Shown here: positions 47,378 through 59,130 of the stretch, piece after piece | Numbering within the stretch: position 1 is the stretch's first letter | Layout: every line of letters begins with the position of its first letter | DNA from: Panorpa germanica | Lineage: Eukaryota; Arthropoda; Insecta; Mecoptera; Panorpidae | Assembly: GCA_963678705.1 (NCBI GenBank) | Contig: OY783215.1 | Span: 14,737,740 to 14,801,739, forward strand | DNA: 64,000 nt | Reading direction: 5' to 3' | Made by a program: the position numbers and the translations under genes | The notes under the pieces: model-generated | The model's database searches: none | Seen by the model: only the letters and a program-made list of their open reading frames with translations | Told to the model about the DNA's origin: nothing

Positions 47378-47554
47378 GTTCAAATTACGATAGTTCAGCG
47401 TGGAATCATGCTTAACACAAGTTGTGCCATATAAATCTACGATATAATGAAAAAGCACCGCATACCACTGTTTTGTAATATATACAGAAACGAACAAGAT
47501 AAAATTGACTATAGCACCATAGATTTATCTCTGCCGAACTCTCGTAATTTGAAC
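47378..47554. mobile_element. Family Z miniature inverted-repeat element, copy 3
   Basis: A 177-bp element, left GTTCAAATTACGATAGTTCAG, right GCCGAACTCTCGTAATTTGAAC, with TA at 47376-47377 and 47555-47556. The outer repeats are well kept and the interior is diverged. Confidence 0.75.
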
Positions 47555-49799
47555 TATACTTGTTTCTGATTCTATATTATACAGATTTTTGAAAAATCGA
47601 AGCCTGATCTAGATAACGAGTTAACACTGGTGCTTGAAATTTTGGATTCTTTTTGATTTAACTCTAAGACGTTTTAAAAAAATTAAATTCGAATGTCTCA
47701 AGGCTTTTGGAAGCGGCGTTTAGTGAATTAACGAATACTTGCAATATTTAATGCTTTATGTAGATAAAATAATGCTAAATTTTACATAATAATTTTTGTG
47801 GGTATATTACATTTTATTATTCACGTGTGTTTATACATTTTTAAAAATATGATCTTTAAGGTTTTTAATGTTTCGTAATATATAATAAATTTGTTGATAC
47901 TTTGGACAATATCATCGATGTTTCAATGCTTCCGTGATTACGTTTACATTTACAAAGCTGCTCTGATTTAGCAATAAAAGGTCAGTGGATCTAGGAAGTC
48001 ATTCAAACCATAAAATAGAAGAAACATATATTAATTTTTATAAGGCGGAAAACTTTGATGGAAACTTTAATATTTGTTATGTAACATATACATAAATGCA
48101 TTTAGCGTGATAGTACTTCAAAAATGAAATACTTTTTACGATAAGAGATATTTCCAACATTAAAAAGAAAAAGATAAAAGATTTTAAAAATCTATCATAA
48201 AATATTGATATTCAGCTATTTAATAAAATTATTTTCCAAGCATTTTCATTTCATGTGCGAGTATTTATAAAGTGGGTGTCAGTTTCCGTCTCAAAGCACT
48301 TTAACTGTTTGAATTATTTTAATCGTCTTTTTATATTTATTTTATCGTTTAATAAAAACCGTAGCCGCCGCGCCGTTCTGACTCAGCTGTTTTTCTATTT
48401 CCAAAAATAAAATCTATTTGGTATATTCTAGGTGTAACAGTACTGTTGTAGAAGTTTCGCGAATTTAAATTTCAACGTCCTTGCTCGTAGTTTTGTTATA
48501 TAACAGTTTGAACTATTTAAAATAATACCAGTAGGAAAGTAAAATAAAAATTAACTTTTAATGAATATTACTATAAAAATGTTGTTATTGTGGTAGTATA
48601 TACAAGAACTTGCAGACATCAAAGACACTTTTTAAATTTTTTTAGGTTATGGTGATTATTGTTTTGAAACTATCAAATAAATGTGCACGAGATTAAATAG
48701 CGCTTCGTAAAAATAGCTTACAACGTGGCTAATACTAATAATTTTGAAATTTCTATTTCTATTTCTATTGTTATACGAGTATATACACATTCCGCTAAAT
48801 AACATTCGAGAGAAATTAATTGAAATTAAAGTGACTTAAGACTTACCTTTGGTTAAGTTATTAGATTCTTTTCATATTGCAGCGGAAGCAGTTTCGAACA
48901 TTATTTCAATCCAAGACTTCTTTTTTAAATATATATTTAATAAATAAGGTTAAGTTTCTAGAGTTAGTATTGTGGTTACATTTAGGCGTTTTTAAACACT
49001 ATAACTAATTTTATTTTAGCACTTTCGACACACTCGTCGTTAGAATATAATTTTAATAAAGTATTATTAAATGGACTTTTTTAAATTTATTCGTAGTTAT
49101 TTCAAACATTTTTCAACAATAAGGCCATATTTTGGTCATAATTTGGCCTAGATCTAACAAATATTGTTGTGTTTTCTTTATTAAATTTTATTATTATTAT
49201 TTGGAGGGATTTCCCAAGATGTTTTATCATGTAGCTCAAGTAGATTTTTTCTTGTTGTTTTGAAGTAGCCTCACGATGTTGTTGGTTGGGTTGTTTTCAG
49301 TTTGTATTCTTTTTTGGGAGTTTACTTTTTTAGATCTTTGGCTCCCTGGCCTCCTAGCTACTTGGCTTCAGGTTTTTGGGAAGTCGTGTCGGTCGTGTCC
49401 AGCGGGAACCCGCCTGGCACGGCGGGCCCGAGCACACTGCCAGAGCTGCAGTAAACTCTGGCTATATTCCAACTGCCAGCTATTCATGTATCCTTGAACA
49501 TGCGTTATTGTTCATGTTTACTGTAATTCGTAAGGTTTATGTGGTGCTGGTATTTATATCCTTGAACGGCTCACAAGTTGAATGCAGCTTTTTACAAGCT
49601 ATGGAATTTTCCACACGGTGAAAGATATGTACTGAAATAGACGTAGTATCAGAGAAAACTCTAATACACCGATGAAGAAAATGATGGCACTCGTAGCTAA
49701 AACAATTTTGTAATTAACAATGAATAGTTCTATCTTCATCATAGAGAGTTATGCTACATAGCATTTATATTTATTAGCATTATATTTTATTTATTCAAT
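47555..49799. other. Anonymous AT-rich region
   Basis: No gene or RNA recognised. 49370-49450 is a short GC-rich patch (GGCACGGCGGGCCCGAGCAC) without a convincing frame. The rest is AT-rich unique-looking sequence. Confidence 0.3.
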
Positions 49800-50640
49800 A
49801 TTTAATATTTGCTTCTGTAACACCGCAGCAATCTTCTTTCCTTTCGCCTTTGCATCTTATTTTTTAATGTTCTATTCTTCATTTTTAACTCTTTCTTGTT
49901 CCTTCACCTGACCATCTCTTTGATTCTTGCATTAAGTCTCTCCCAACCACCACTTTATATATCATCCTATCTTCAGCAGCTCTTTTACTTATTCTTCTGC
50001 ATGTTCTCATTGTTATAATTCGTGATTATTTCCCACGTGTCTTCCTCTACCTCAGTAATCAATTTGGCGAAGAGTCCTGTTTTCTGACGTTTCTACCACT
50101 ATTACACTTCAATTATAGTTCGAATCAAATTTATCTTCATTTGTATTCCGACAGGTGGAGTGGTTTCGCCATTTGTAGCCGATAAAATAAATATTTTATA
50201 TGCACGGCTGTGAGAAACTGAACTAACTGCAAATGAACTCTTTCACGACAAGAAAATCATACGCATTTCCAATATGATAGCAAAGAGACTCCAAAAGGTT
50301 TACTTACATTTTATATATTTTTTGTGTCTCCTAGCACGTAAAATCTTCCAGTCCCGTTTAAAATTCTGTTATAATTCCTTCTATTGTCTTTCCTTTTTTT
50401 CCTTCTCTGCTCTTATGCAGTTTGACCTGTATCCTGTTGGCATACTTCTTCTCATTTTTCTGCATTCTTTTTGATTTACTCATATTACTAATCATTATTA
50501 CCTCCTTCAGTCATGTGTTAGCCATACTACGTCACTTAGCCAATCATCACCTTCTTTCTATTTCTTATTTTCTTCTCTCCGATACCTCTCATAATTTATC
50601 TTGAGAAGGATCCCTGCAGTATTTGTTTAATTGTTCCTTA
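49800..50640 (-). mobile_element. Decayed non-LTR retrotransposon fragment, interrupted by a family Y element
   Basis: Read on the minus strand this is a purine-rich stretch with the Arg/Lys/Glu-rich codon pattern of the C-terminal part of insect non-LTR ORF2, but with many stops. The family Y copy at 50051-50305 splits it into 49800-50050 and 50306-50640. Assignment is by composition and pattern only. Confidence 0.35.
50051..50305 (+). mobile_element. Family Y miniature element, copy 8
   Basis: Starts CTCAGTAATCAATTTGGCGA and ends CCAAAAGGTTTACT, with core TATTCCGACAGGTGGAGTGG at about 50146. The flanking DNA on both sides is the same pyrimidine-rich retroelement-like sequence, so it inserted there. 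Confidence 0.7.
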
Positions 50641-52387
50641 TTAAAAACAACGTTTTTCCTGTTTTGTGTACCATAATTAAATACCAGTGATAACGGGTAC
50701 AATAAGACAGGAATCTTACTTGAGCGAAATCAATTGTATCTAAACCGTCTTTAGGGCCTATCGGGCCTATGTTCGGGGTACTGTTTCTTGCTTAGATCTA
50801 ATTAGAAAATAATTAAATAGAAATTTATTTATAAATAATTATATTCAGACGACATCTATTTCATCTAGTTATCATTGATTTTAAATATAGTTTTTGGGGG
50901 TCTATTTGCGAGTGGGCCGAAGGCAGATCACTTCTCTACTTTCATTGAAAATTTATTACATGCAGAATTGACTGTAATTTACAGTCTGACTATGTCTTTA
51001 TCAAGTTACTTTGGTCTCTGACTCATCCTGTAACTATAGCTATAGTCTAATTGCCCGCAATGTTTAAGGTGACCTTTCTGTATTACCTCCATAAGGACTA
51101 AACCTAATAATAGCATCACCGACCGATTCATTGTAGTAATGTCACTCGTACTCGTAAATTAAACCGCTTTAAACTGGTGACAAATAGCTGCTCTTTTTTC
51201 GTTGCAATGTAAGTTTACAAATTGCAAATAACAATTATTTATGACACTGAAAATAAGTTTAGTTGTTGCTCTGTGTTTATATATATATGTATATATGGTT
51301 ACAAAGATTCTTTAAAATGTTAGGTTATTTTTAAAAACAATTTGCATGTAAATATATGTAGTATATTTTAATACTAGTACATGATGAAAATATTCAATGT
51401 CACCGTGCTGGATGACGCACCGACAATGATATGCAGTATAACGAAAAACGAGCGCATGAATTCTTAACAGCTAGTATAAACATATAGGAGCTTTTATAGG
51501 ATAGAATGAAACATTGAAGTTGTAAGGAGATTAGGCCGATTAAAAGTGTAACTATCGATGACAGGTATCATTTGTACAATATTTAATATTTGTATCACTT
51601 CATGTAAAACCCTAGAAATTGCAAGTGAGAATCAGGTCCGTATTTATTTGAAACAAACAATATATGTTCTGCCTGTTATGAGCTTTTCCTACCAGGTGAT
51701 TTCCTTGACAAAGATATACAACAATATGAGCTATAGCAGAAATGAATACAGCATATAAAATGGTCCAGACAAGACAAAATAGTCGTCCTCCAGTCTAACA
51801 TTCGGTAATTAGGTATTTCTCATAAACTGCATAACACTTGTACAATGACAACTTTACTTTAAATGCATTTTATAAATTTGATTTGAAATATTTAAATTAG
51901 TTAATAGATTTGAAATATAGATGTCTCTATTAATATAATTTAAATTGAATTTATACAGGATAAAGTATATTGCATTCATTGGCTTTAATGCTCCATGTAG
52001 TTCAATACCAATGCGCTTTGCGGTTTCTTATCGATTTCCGGTTCCTCTTAGACAGATTTATCTTCAGCGTAATATATTCAAAAAGCTTTTCATGAATTAA
52101 ATCGTCTTCAATGTTCGCTAGTAATATTTGAAAATCTGTTTTCACTTATTCGTTATTCGTGTTTGAGTTAACAGGCAGTTAAAATATTAAACGACGGATT
52201 AGTTAATTGCTTGCGAAATTAAGCTTTGTTTATCAATGTGCTAATAAACTACTAGTCCATTTATTTCCGAATTTTTTTTAGACCGAATTGAAATTTTTGA
52301 TCACTTTTCAATAATATAAAAAAATAGAGAAAACAGTTATTTTAAAATTATTTATTGGTAAGAATTCATTCGCAAAGAAAGAAATTT
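50641..52387. other. Anonymous AT-rich region
   Basis: No gene, RNA or intact element recognised on either strand. Confidence 0.3.
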
Positions 52388-52615
52388 TTATTTTTTTAAA
52401 ATAATATCGTTTAGGGGACGTCCATTGCGCTGACAACATTGCTCGAATCGCAGATGTAGGTTTCTGAAAATTTTCTGAAGAAGTGATCTGGAAATCGACG
52501 CAATTTTTTTTGTGATGTTTGTCCTCAACTCCGCTAAAGTTTGTGGTGCTTTATCGTACACATTTGACCTAAGGTAACCACAAAGAAAATTTCGCCTTGA
52601 GTAAAGTCCTGGGAT
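52388..52615 (-). pseudogene. C-terminal fragment of a Tc1/mariner-type DDE transposase
   Basis: The minus-strand frame is open to a TAA at 52388-52390 and reads SRRNFLCGYLRSNVYDKAPQ, then TLAELRTNITKKIASI, then LLQKIFRNLHLRFEQC and GRPLNDI. This is the pattern that follows the last catalytic aspartate in insect Tc1/mariner-superfamily transposases (...FLWGYLK..VY...P.T..EL...I...I..I....L......N...R...C). The catalytic DDE residues lie upstream and are missing; a truncated family Y copy abuts at 52621. A dead transposon piece. Confidence 0.6.
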
Positions 52616-52620
52616 GCATT

Positions 52621-52776
52621 CAATTTTGGAGTTACTTTGCCATCATATTGAAGATGCGTATGACTTTTTTATTATGAAAGAATTCATTTAGAGTGTAGTT
52701 TCTTACAGATGTTCATATGAAATGTATATTTTATGGACTACAAATGGCGAAACTACTTCAGCTGTCGGAATACGTA
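52621..52776 (-). mobile_element. Family Y element, copy 9 (truncated)
   Basis: Begins CAATTTTGGAGTTACTTTGC and continues through GATGTTCATATGAAATGTAT and GAAACTACTTCAGCTGTCGG, the reverse complement of the copy 2 core. The distal end is missing. Confidence 0.6.
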
Positions 52777-53829
52777 TGTGGAGTACTAGCGTTATAGTCA
52801 TATAACTAAATCGACGGACGTAGTCTGTTTCAGTGGTCCAGTGGCCTAAGTATTATAATAAAATTAAATTATATGTTATTGTTAACAGTAAAACATACAT
52901 ATTTACAAAAAAGTGGAACGTGCATGTATGTGCGACATGCATAAAATATTGTCAAATATTAGTTGGTATTGTTACATAAAATTTACTTTTATGTTTATTT
53001 AGTGACAGTGTAGATAGATCCTTTTTGGTCTTGTATATGTTGAAATGTAAATTCTCCAATGAATTCACTGAAAATCACTGAATAGTTAATGTGAAATACA
53101 AGAGTAGGATCTCAACCTATAGAAAGTATTCTTATCTCGGGCACGTTTAACATCAACTTAACTGTTGGTTAAGCGTTTCCCAAACTACTCGCACTATCTT
53201 GCAATGCACATTATTTGTGGTAATAGCTAAACGGCCGCAATCGCAATAGCAGCCGCAGCCGCAGCCGCAGCGTGTTTACATATTTATTTTAAAGCATAAT
53301 ATTTATTTGTTAACATTCCTGATTGCAGCAGCAATAAAATTGAGTTATTTGCAATAAAAGTTTTTTCCAAACGATTTCGGGAGCATGCAGATTGTGTCAT
53401 ATACCATTACAGTATTGTAGATGCTATGTTATAGGTTAAAAGGCCTTCCATTTACATAGAAATAGTCAGATCGATGCAGTGGCGTAGCTGATGTATAGCC
53501 AGAGCTGCAAAGTGCAAGGACTCAATGCGTTTGAGGGTACTCTGACACTTGGTCCCAGCCGGGTAAGCTCAGTCAGTTCCCAACCGATGATTATCCTGAT
53601 CCTGATAGGACAATCACAGTAAAAAATGAATTTTCCTAATTCCGAACGGGTTTATTATTAGAGATGTAGTAAATTTTTTATTTTAATGTTTTTGCCATAT
53701 AGCTCCTACGTTCTTCCGCCTTAAATCATTAAATTACATATCATGGTGCTTTATTTGTGAGCCTTATTCTATCTACCCATACTCACTCATTCCAAAAGAA
53801 AAAAGGAAAATATAAATAAAATATATAAA
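52777..53829. other. Anonymous region with a short GC-rich microsatellite
   Basis: An imperfect (CAGCCG)n run lies at about 53249-53272. 53476-53650 contains CAGTGGCGTAGC-type sequence seen in insect repeats, but no element ends were found. No gene recognised. Confidence 0.3.
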
Positions 53830-54360
53830 TGTGCATATTAACTACTACTGCTTCTCTCTTCCTGCTACCCTTCCTCCTGTTTCTACTCTTCTCTTTCCTC
53901 GCTCTTTCTCATTAATCCAACTTCTCTTAATTCTCCGTAATCCAACGCTTCTCTTCACTGCCACCCTTTAATAATTGCACAATCTTTTGTTCACTTTTTC
54001 CTCTTTTCTCACATGAAAACTTGGTTCTATCTCACTCCAGCACACCTTGCTTATACATTAATTCCTCTCTTCTCTTCGTTTCCCAATCTAAATCTTGTGA
54101 TTCTTCTTATGGTCCTTCTCTCTTTTTCTCGTATGTATTCCAGTATCTCTTCTAATATATTGCATTATATTTGCTCCTATCAATTTCCTTTCCTCTGTCT
54201 CTGCTCCATAGCTCCTGTTCCACACTTGTGGCTTCTTCACTCCTTCTCTCTGCCTTTTCTGTCGCCATCCCGTTCCTTTCAAAGTACTCTTTTCTTCTTT
54301 TCGTTCCTCCTCTTCCACCTTCCTTTCTACTCTTCTCTCTTATGTAGTAATTACTAACAT
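53830..54360 (-). mobile_element. Decayed non-LTR retrotransposon ORF2 fragment
   Basis: Minus strand, around 54125-54065, reads ITRFRLGNEEKRG, the conserved start of the C-terminal ARFRLGNE..RG.YW.EEE region of insect non-LTR ORF2. The rest is purine-rich and broken by stops. Confidence 0.45.
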
Positions 54361-54995
54361 CTCTTCCACAAAAATTATTTCAGTCAGTGATATGCTAGCA
54401 GCGAATGAATAGCAGCCATGTATAAAGCACTTCACGGGGAGGACATATTTGACATATTTTTAAGATCAGAACGACATAAAATGTTTACCACCTCCAACAT
54501 AAACCTCCACCTGAATTCATGAAATTAATTACATTTTAAAAGATATTATCCATTATTCACATAGAGAAGCGAATATGAAGAGTCTTTTTACTGCATCAAC
54601 AGAAAAAAAACAATTATATGTTGTTGGCTGTATTGTAAACAATAATTTGTTAAATAGTATTACAGCGAATTGAATTTTTAATTGTAAGAAATGTAGCCAT
54701 TGAAAAAACATTGAAATAAAGTAATTAACACAGTAAAAAAAAAGTGCCAAAACAAAGTCTTCGACGTACGTCTCCAATTTATCTCCCTTACTTTTAACTA
54801 CTTAAATATTACTAATTAGTTTTAAATATTCTTCAATTCTTATACGTTTTTTTTTAAATAATTTTTAAATTTAAGCAATAACAATTATGACGATTAGTAT
54901 GTTTATACGTTCATTACTTTATTAATTATAACAATTTTCTCAATGAGTTCCCAGAGGGTTCCCATTGAGTCCCAATAAGGCAAAACTGACATTAC
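54361..54995. other. Anonymous AT-rich region
   Basis: Sequence before the retroelement insertion at 54996. No gene or element recognised. Confidence 0.3.
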
Positions 54996-56789
54996 TCTTT
55001 AATTTTTCATTCGATACGTGATAGACGTGTTTTGTTTGTTTCCTTAAAATAATTTAATTGAACTAATATTATTAAATATATATATATAAATTAATTAAAA
55101 AGTAAATATAAATTTAAAGTAAAATTGCATTATCTAAAATATTATTATTTTAATAATCAAATTTTCTGAATTTAAAAAATGAATTTGAATTCTGAGGGGA
55201 AAGTGGGAGTTGATCCAAATATAAATTTATACAATGAAGATAATTTAACTTTATCTTCTTATAAAATTATGATTCAGAAAGAAGATATTCTAAATGAAAA
55301 ATATGGGATCAGTACATTAAAAACAGCAAAAATGTTATATAATTCAGAATATGGAAAAGATATTACAGAAATAAAGAAAATAGGGAAAAATAGAATAATG
55401 GCGGTATGTAAAAATCCTAAATCAGCTAATATGTTAGTGAAATGCAATAACAAGAAAACATCAGGAGTTGATATGTTTATACCAATGTTTTGGATTACAA
55501 GAATTGGAATTATCAAAAATGTAGATATTGAATTTTCGGAGGAAGAATTAAAAGAAAACATTTATAGTGACCCGTATAAAATCCACTCCATAAGGAGATT
55601 AAAAAGGAGAGTGAAAGTTGAAGATGAAATTAAATATGAGGACTCTAGAAATATTATCATTTTCTTTGAAGGTCAAAATTTACCTCAATATATTTATATT
55701 TGGAATGCTAAATTACTCTGTGAACCATTTATTAAAAATACGAGACAATGTTATAAATGTTTAAGATATAACCATACGGCCAATCAATGTAAAGGAAAGA
55801 GTAGATGTAGCAAATGTGGTTCAAATGAACATACGCTAAATTTATGTAAAAATGAAATTATAAAATGTGTAAATTGTGATGAAGAACATGATGCGACTGA
55901 TAAAAACTGCAAAGAAAGAAAAAGGCAACAAGAAATAAAAATTTTAATGGGAAACAGAAATCTTAGTTATCAAGAAGCCGCTATTGAAATACCTCAAATT
56001 TGGAAAGACAAAAATTCGTATGCTGTAACTACAAAAAATAGATTTGATATATTATCTAATTATGAAAAGGACTTTCCTCAAAATTTAATAAGTTGTGAAA
56101 ATAGTATACCATCATATAAGCCAGCACCCATTAGAAAAAGAACATATTTAGATAGAAACTGTAAAAAGGAAAATATTAAAAAACAAAATAATATAAATGA
56201 TAATAAAATTGAAACTAAACAGAATGAGAAAGAACAAAGTTTCATTAATTATATTACAAATTCTACACCTAGAACTTATAATACAAGGAACAATTACAGA
56301 AAAAATGAACAAGATAATGACGAGGAACAAACAGAAAATAATTCTCAGAGGTCCATAAAAGTACCAAAAATTCAATCCAACTCTAAATTATTAGCATCAC
56401 AAAATTTTAGTGAAAATAAAAATGAAGAAAGAAATAAATTCATGACGGATTCAAATAAATTTTCTATATTTGAAAATATAGAAAGAGGAAGAAAAAAATA
56501 GCGAAATTATAAAAATAATATAATATAAGAGCATACATATTAGAGTAACATATAAAATTATAATTATTAAATAGCGTCTATTCGTAAATAAGGTTTCTAG
56601 AAATTGATATTATAGAGTGGAACGGACGGAAATTAATTAGTGAAATATTAAAATATTTATAAATTTGTAAAATTAAATTATAAATTATAAAAGATGTATT
56701 TAAAAAAGATTGTTGGTGGCTATGACGAAAGAAAGTCAAGGCAAATAAGTGAATAAATATAAAAAAAAAAAAAAAAATCTTTAATTTTT
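54996..56789 (+). mobile_element. Full-length ORF1-only non-LTR retroelement with 12-bp target-site duplication
   Basis: The 12-mer TCTTTAATTTTT occurs at 54996-55007 and again at 56778-56789, directly after an 18-base A run (about 56760-56777). The element is therefore 55008-56777 (1770 bp): a 171-bp 5' leader starting CATTCGATACG, one intact 440-codon ORF1 (55179-56501), a short 3' UTR and a poly(A) tail. There is no reverse transcriptase/endonuclease ORF2. The perfect duplication and open ORF indicate a recent insertion that must have been mobilised in trans. Confidence 0.85.
55179..56501 (+). CDS. ORF1 (gag-like) nucleic-acid-binding protein of a non-LTR retroelement
   Basis: 440-aa protein. 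Three zinc knuckles follow one another at about residues 191-244: CYKCLRYNHTANQC and CSKCGSNEHTLNLC (both C-x2-C-x4-H-x4-C) and CVNCDEEHDATDKNC (C-x2-C-x3-H-x6-C). After them comes KILMGNRNLSYQEAAIEI, a motif usual after the knuckles in insect I/Jockey/R1-type ORF1. The N-terminal half is likely the RRM-like part. The C-terminal half is Asn/Lys-rich and probably disordered. Expected role: binding the element RNA into an RNP. Codon use is strongly AT-rich. There is no stop or frameshift. Confidence 0.85.
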   Translation: MNLNSEGKVGVDPNINLYNEDNLTLSSYKIMIQKEDILNEKYGISTLKTAKMLYNSEYGKDITEIKKIGKNRIMAVCKNPKSANMLVKCNNKKTSGVDMFIPMFWITRIGIIKNVDIEFSEEELKENIYSDPYKIHSIRRLKRRVKVEDEIKYEDSRNIIIFFEGQNLPQYIYIWNAKLLCEPFIKNTRQCYKCLRYNHTANQCKGKSRCSKCGSNEHTLNLCKNEIIKCVNCDEEHDATDKNCKERKRQQEIKILMGNRNLSYQEAAIEIPQIWKDKNSYAVTTKNRFDILSNYEKDFPQNLISCENSIPSYKPAPIRKRTYLDRNCKKENIKKQNNINDNKIETKQNEKEQSFINYITNSTPRTYNTRNNYRKNEQDNDEEQTENNSQRSIKVPKIQSNSKLLASQNFSENKNEERNKFMTDSNKFSIFENIERGRKK

Positions 56790-58499
56790 ACGTTGGTTTA
56801 TCCCAATTACTGGCCATGCTACATTGGGACCCAATTGGGTCCAGATATATGATAAGGGCTATCACAGTGAATTTTCTAGTCGGGTTGGTCGTAATTCTAA
56901 CACCAATAATTCTATACTTGGGTCTGGGTTCGATTCTCGGAGATGGAATAAATTTACTCCGTGACTGGCAAATAAATAACTCACCAAATGAAAAACAAAT
57001 TAATAAATAAAATAAATTAAAAAAATAAACCAATATACCAACCATATCAATAAACAAATCTACAAACACGCAATTATTATATTAGAATTATTGCAAGACA
57101 TAACCTAGCTATTGAAATCGCAGTAATATAATTAAAAAAACGTAGACAAAAATGACAAAGTAGGAAAAGTTGAAAAATCAAATTGTTGCGACGGTCAAAG
57201 ACCCAATATTTCTAGATACGCCACTGGATCAATGAGTGGGATTTTGATTCATATTATTGTAACAACCATAAATGCATAAATTGTTGAATTATATTGTTAC
57301 GGTTGCCAAAATTATGGATAATCTGTAACTGCATTGCGTGCGAATAATAACAGTCGGTTCGGATGCTGTGTGGACCGCCACGGGACGTTGGATCTGTGAT
57401 CCGTCAGTCTGCTGTAAACTAGGTTAAATAGATTACTCAATCGCGTACCCAGGAGTGTGACTACGAAGATGGGTGCCATGTGTTACGCGTTTCTTTGCCA
57501 GTTCAGTTTAAGATGTTCATTTTAACCTTCAGCTGATGGTGTTTGAGTGATTGTAAACAGACAGATTCGTAAACGTGATAAAAAGCATCTCAATTATGAG
57601 GAGACGTTTTTGACGAAAAGCTATTTGTTCTTGGTTTTGTTCAACATTTTATAATAAATTTCTTTATATTATTGTCTATCGTGTAGCAAAAGGTTTTAAC
57701 GATTCATTCCTTGTTAATTTTTTTAAAATTATTATAATTTTTTTTCTTTAAATATATTAATTAACAATTTTTTATTTAAATATATTAATATATGTATACT
57801 ACAATTAATAATAATAATGAAAATATATATACTTAAAGGTCACGTCACAAAAATTATTGTTTGTTATGCTAGCTTTAATTCATTCCTACTTGAAGCATTA
57901 CCCTGATTATTCTCCTGTCATGATTTTTGAACTCAGTGCCCTTACTTCCACGGAGTATGACATAGGGCCTACGTCGAGGTCGTAGGTCATCCCACGATCT
58001 CGTGGGTGCCGTCATGCACTGGGATCATAAGGTGAAAAACCCCCTCAGACCCCCAACCCCTAGCCACCCTTCACAATACCGTTTGGCTTGTTTTGCTCGC
58101 TGAATATGTGCTGCGTTATGTGTTTTACATTAGTTATATCACAGCGTGCTGTATTAGGATATCTGGAGCTCTACTCCAGTTAGCTAACTGGAGGCTCTAT
58201 GCAGTTATATCTGACGTTGGAATTATAACAAATGGCCACCGCTAACACAGAACTGTAACACCGTAACACCATAACGGGCACCGTTAACCGTTAGCCGACT
58301 AGCCCCGCCGTCTGGTGGTTTGAAGGGTAGGTTTACGTTAAACGGATTTACATAAGTCCACGTCTAATCTGTACTTCTTGTCAAGTTTTCTGTAGACGTA
58401 TCACGTCTAACTGACCATTAATATTTTATAGATTCCATTATATATAGAAAATTTACTACAAAATTCTATGAGGTTTTGGTCAGTTCTTATACGATTAGT
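56790..58499. other. Anonymous region with possible repeat remnants
   Basis: 56790-57040 contains GGTTCGATTCT (56927-56937), similar to a Pol III B box, and an A-rich end, but no A box was found. 57940-58100 is less AT-rich, with a hairpin CCCACGATCTCGTGGG at 57991-58006. No gene recognised. Confidence 0.3.
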
Positions 58500-59130
58500 T
58501 ATGGGCGAGAAGAAGGTCGCAGTATCTAGAAAAACAGAGAGGTAAAGAAAAGAGAAGGATCGCGAGGTTTAGACTAAGGAATGAAGAAAGAAGAAGTAGA
58601 TACTGGGGTGCAGAGGAAGAGAAATTATGCAGGATATGTGACAAGGAAGTAGAATTGGAGCACGTGAATAGTAAGTGTCGGGAGAAGTTGCAAAGTGGGC
58701 ACAAGTGTGGAAGAGCAGCTAAGGTGCAGAGATAGTGAGATACAGAAACAGGAAAAAATGGAGGAAATACACAACGGGGGACGGAGATAGAAACACTGGA
58801 GCATATTAAGTATTCATGTTACAAATGAGTAAAAAGTGAATAGAAGATTGTGCAGCTATTAAAAGGAGGCAGTGAAGGGAAGCGGTGGATGGCGGAGATA
58901 GAGAGAAGCAGCGAGAAAGAGAAGGAAGGGTAGAGTAGAAACAGTTGAACGTCAGTTTTGAAAATACAGGAAGACAAGAGGTGGAAGGCGAAGATAGAAG
59001 CAAGAAGAAAATAGTAAAGGAAATGGAAATAGTAAAGGAAGAGAGCCAAGAAGGAATAGATAAGGGAGAGAAACAATGAGGAGTAGGGAGCAAGAAAATA
59101 TAGAAACAAGAGTAAAAAAATCAAACATTG
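58500..59130 (+). mobile_element. Decayed non-LTR retrotransposon, C-terminal end of ORF2
   Basis: The + strand at 58563-58682 reads ARFRLRNEERRSRYWGAEEE followed by LCRICDKEVELEHVNSKC, the C-terminal zinc-finger-like region (C-x2-C-x7-H-x4-C) of insect non-LTR reverse transcriptases. Downstream the frame breaks, though the purine-rich 3' sequence continues to about 59130. The catalytic part is not present, so this is a severely 5'-truncated dead copy. Confidence 0.6.

Noticed and set aside
54013-54357. A 114-codon + strand ORF rich in Ser, Leu and Phe
   Set aside because: It is the complement of a purine-rich decayed non-LTR fragment whose recognisable motif is on the minus strand.
55008-55035. 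Jockey-like initiator plus DPE (CATTCG... and AGACGTG) at the 5' end of the ORF1 element
   Set aside because: The DPE-like motif falls at about +15, not the +28 needed for a functional pairing, so I do not claim it.
56800-57040. Possible tRNA-derived SINE with a B-box-like GGTTCGATTCT and an A-rich tail
   Set aside because: No A box, no target duplication and no second copy seen; too weak to call.
58806-59124. Minus-strand ORFs of about 95-101 codons, hydrophobic and Ser-rich
   Set aside because: They are shadows of the purine-rich + strand retrotransposon tail.
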